This document shows positions 33,051 through 33,192 of a DNA stretch of 33,192 nt, piece by piece. The position numbers were made by a program, and so were the translations under genes. Source of the DNA: Planctomycetota bacterium (GTDB lineage: Bacteria; Planctomycetota; Phycisphaerae; Sedimentisphaerales; Anaerohalosphaeraceae); the NCBI GenBank assembly GCA_030637065.1, contig DAOVVQ010000003.1, positions 1-33,192 on the forward strand, written 5' to 3'. The notes below the pieces were generated by a model. It did not search any database. It worked only from the letters and a program-made list of their open reading frames with translations, and was not told the DNA's origin. The stretch's first letter is position 1. Each line of letters begins with the position of its first letter.

Positions 33051-33192
33051 ACACCTGACTAATACCAATTCCACTAAAAAAATGCGCGTCAGTCCGTAGG
33101 ATGGGTAACTTGTTACCCATGCGGTTCTGTATGCTCCTCCGTCGGAATGGATAGCAAACGTACCCAGCGTACATAATTTATTAGTGCTGCTC

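Larger units (their letters stand above)
32885..33192. other. Repeat cluster at the right end of the window
   Basis: Contains three repeat families in a row and then a perfect 9-bp-arm palindrome (ATGGGTAAC-TT-GTTACCCAT, 33101-33120). No T-tract follows, and no gene was seen up to the edge. Confidence 0.6.

Noticed and set aside
32838-33174. Minus-strand open frames at the right edge
   Set aside because: They translate dispersed repeats (including TIHLGGASVAATR from the 42-bp element) and overlap the aldolase end.

Overview
The window reads as chromosomal DNA of a Gram-negative-type bacterium, most likely a planctomycete of the Phycisphaerae/Sedimentisphaerales type. This is an inference from gene style, not from a marker gene. 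Supporting signs are a secreted protein with a dockerin-like calcium-loop segment, a long secreted PQQ-type beta-propeller with a methyltransferase-like head, an ECF sigma factor paired with a zinc-finger anti-sigma factor, GH78 polysaccharide degradation, and outer-membrane systems (two-partner secretion, MlaA/MlaC). No rRNA, tRNA, CRISPR array, integrase or transposase gene was seen.

Layout, left to right. 1-1117 (minus): an ECF sigma factor and a translationally overlapping, edge-truncated anti-sigma factor. 1118-1798: non-coding, G-rich and repeat-bearing. 1799-2485 (plus): an isochorismatase-fold hydrolase whose nucleophile position is Ser, followed by a very large inverted repeat. 2708-3568 (plus): a lipoprotein form of protein-isoaspartate methyltransferase. 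3777-5084 (minus): an AT-richer pectate-lyase-3/beta-helix protein. 5220-9237 (minus): a GH78 alpha-L-rhamnosidase behind a dicarboxylate/amino-acid:cation symporter with its own promoter. 9385-9762 (minus): a CrcB/FluC fluoride channel. 9870-16801 (minus): a two-partner secretion pair, TpsB then a 1634-residue TpsA adhesin, with a promoter and structured leader upstream and a clear intrinsic terminator downstream. 17059-21064 (minus): an operon of MlaC-like, RND/MMPL-like and MlaA-like proteins, probably an envelope lipid-trafficking module. 21421-21948 (plus): an FHA-domain protein with a good promoter. 22206-23255 (plus): RlmN. 23654-26713 (plus): a secreted beta-helix/Ig-like/dockerin/FGE-like mosaic protein. 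About 26996-27980 (plus): a trypsin/PDZ lipoprotein split by a frameshift in its signal peptide. 28243-31356 (minus): the propeller protein. 31817-32884 (plus): a class II aldolase of the rhamnulose-phosphate-aldolase type.

Most intergenic spaces carry members of several dispersed repeat families: a 42-bp GC-rich element in four copies, an 82-bp AT-rich element in two copies, and an AGAATTA-type purine/AT tract in three copies.

The most interesting signal is the last ~35 codons of the beta-helix/FGE-like protein. They have the layout and codon bias expected of a variable region made by a diversity-generating retroelement: an FGE/C-type-lectin-like tail, runs of TAC/GAC/GCC/GTC where this family tends to have Asn, and first-position adenine depletion. 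No reverse transcriptase or template repeat lies in the window, so the driver would have to be elsewhere. Just after the stop codon sits a second, decayed copy of the gene's end.
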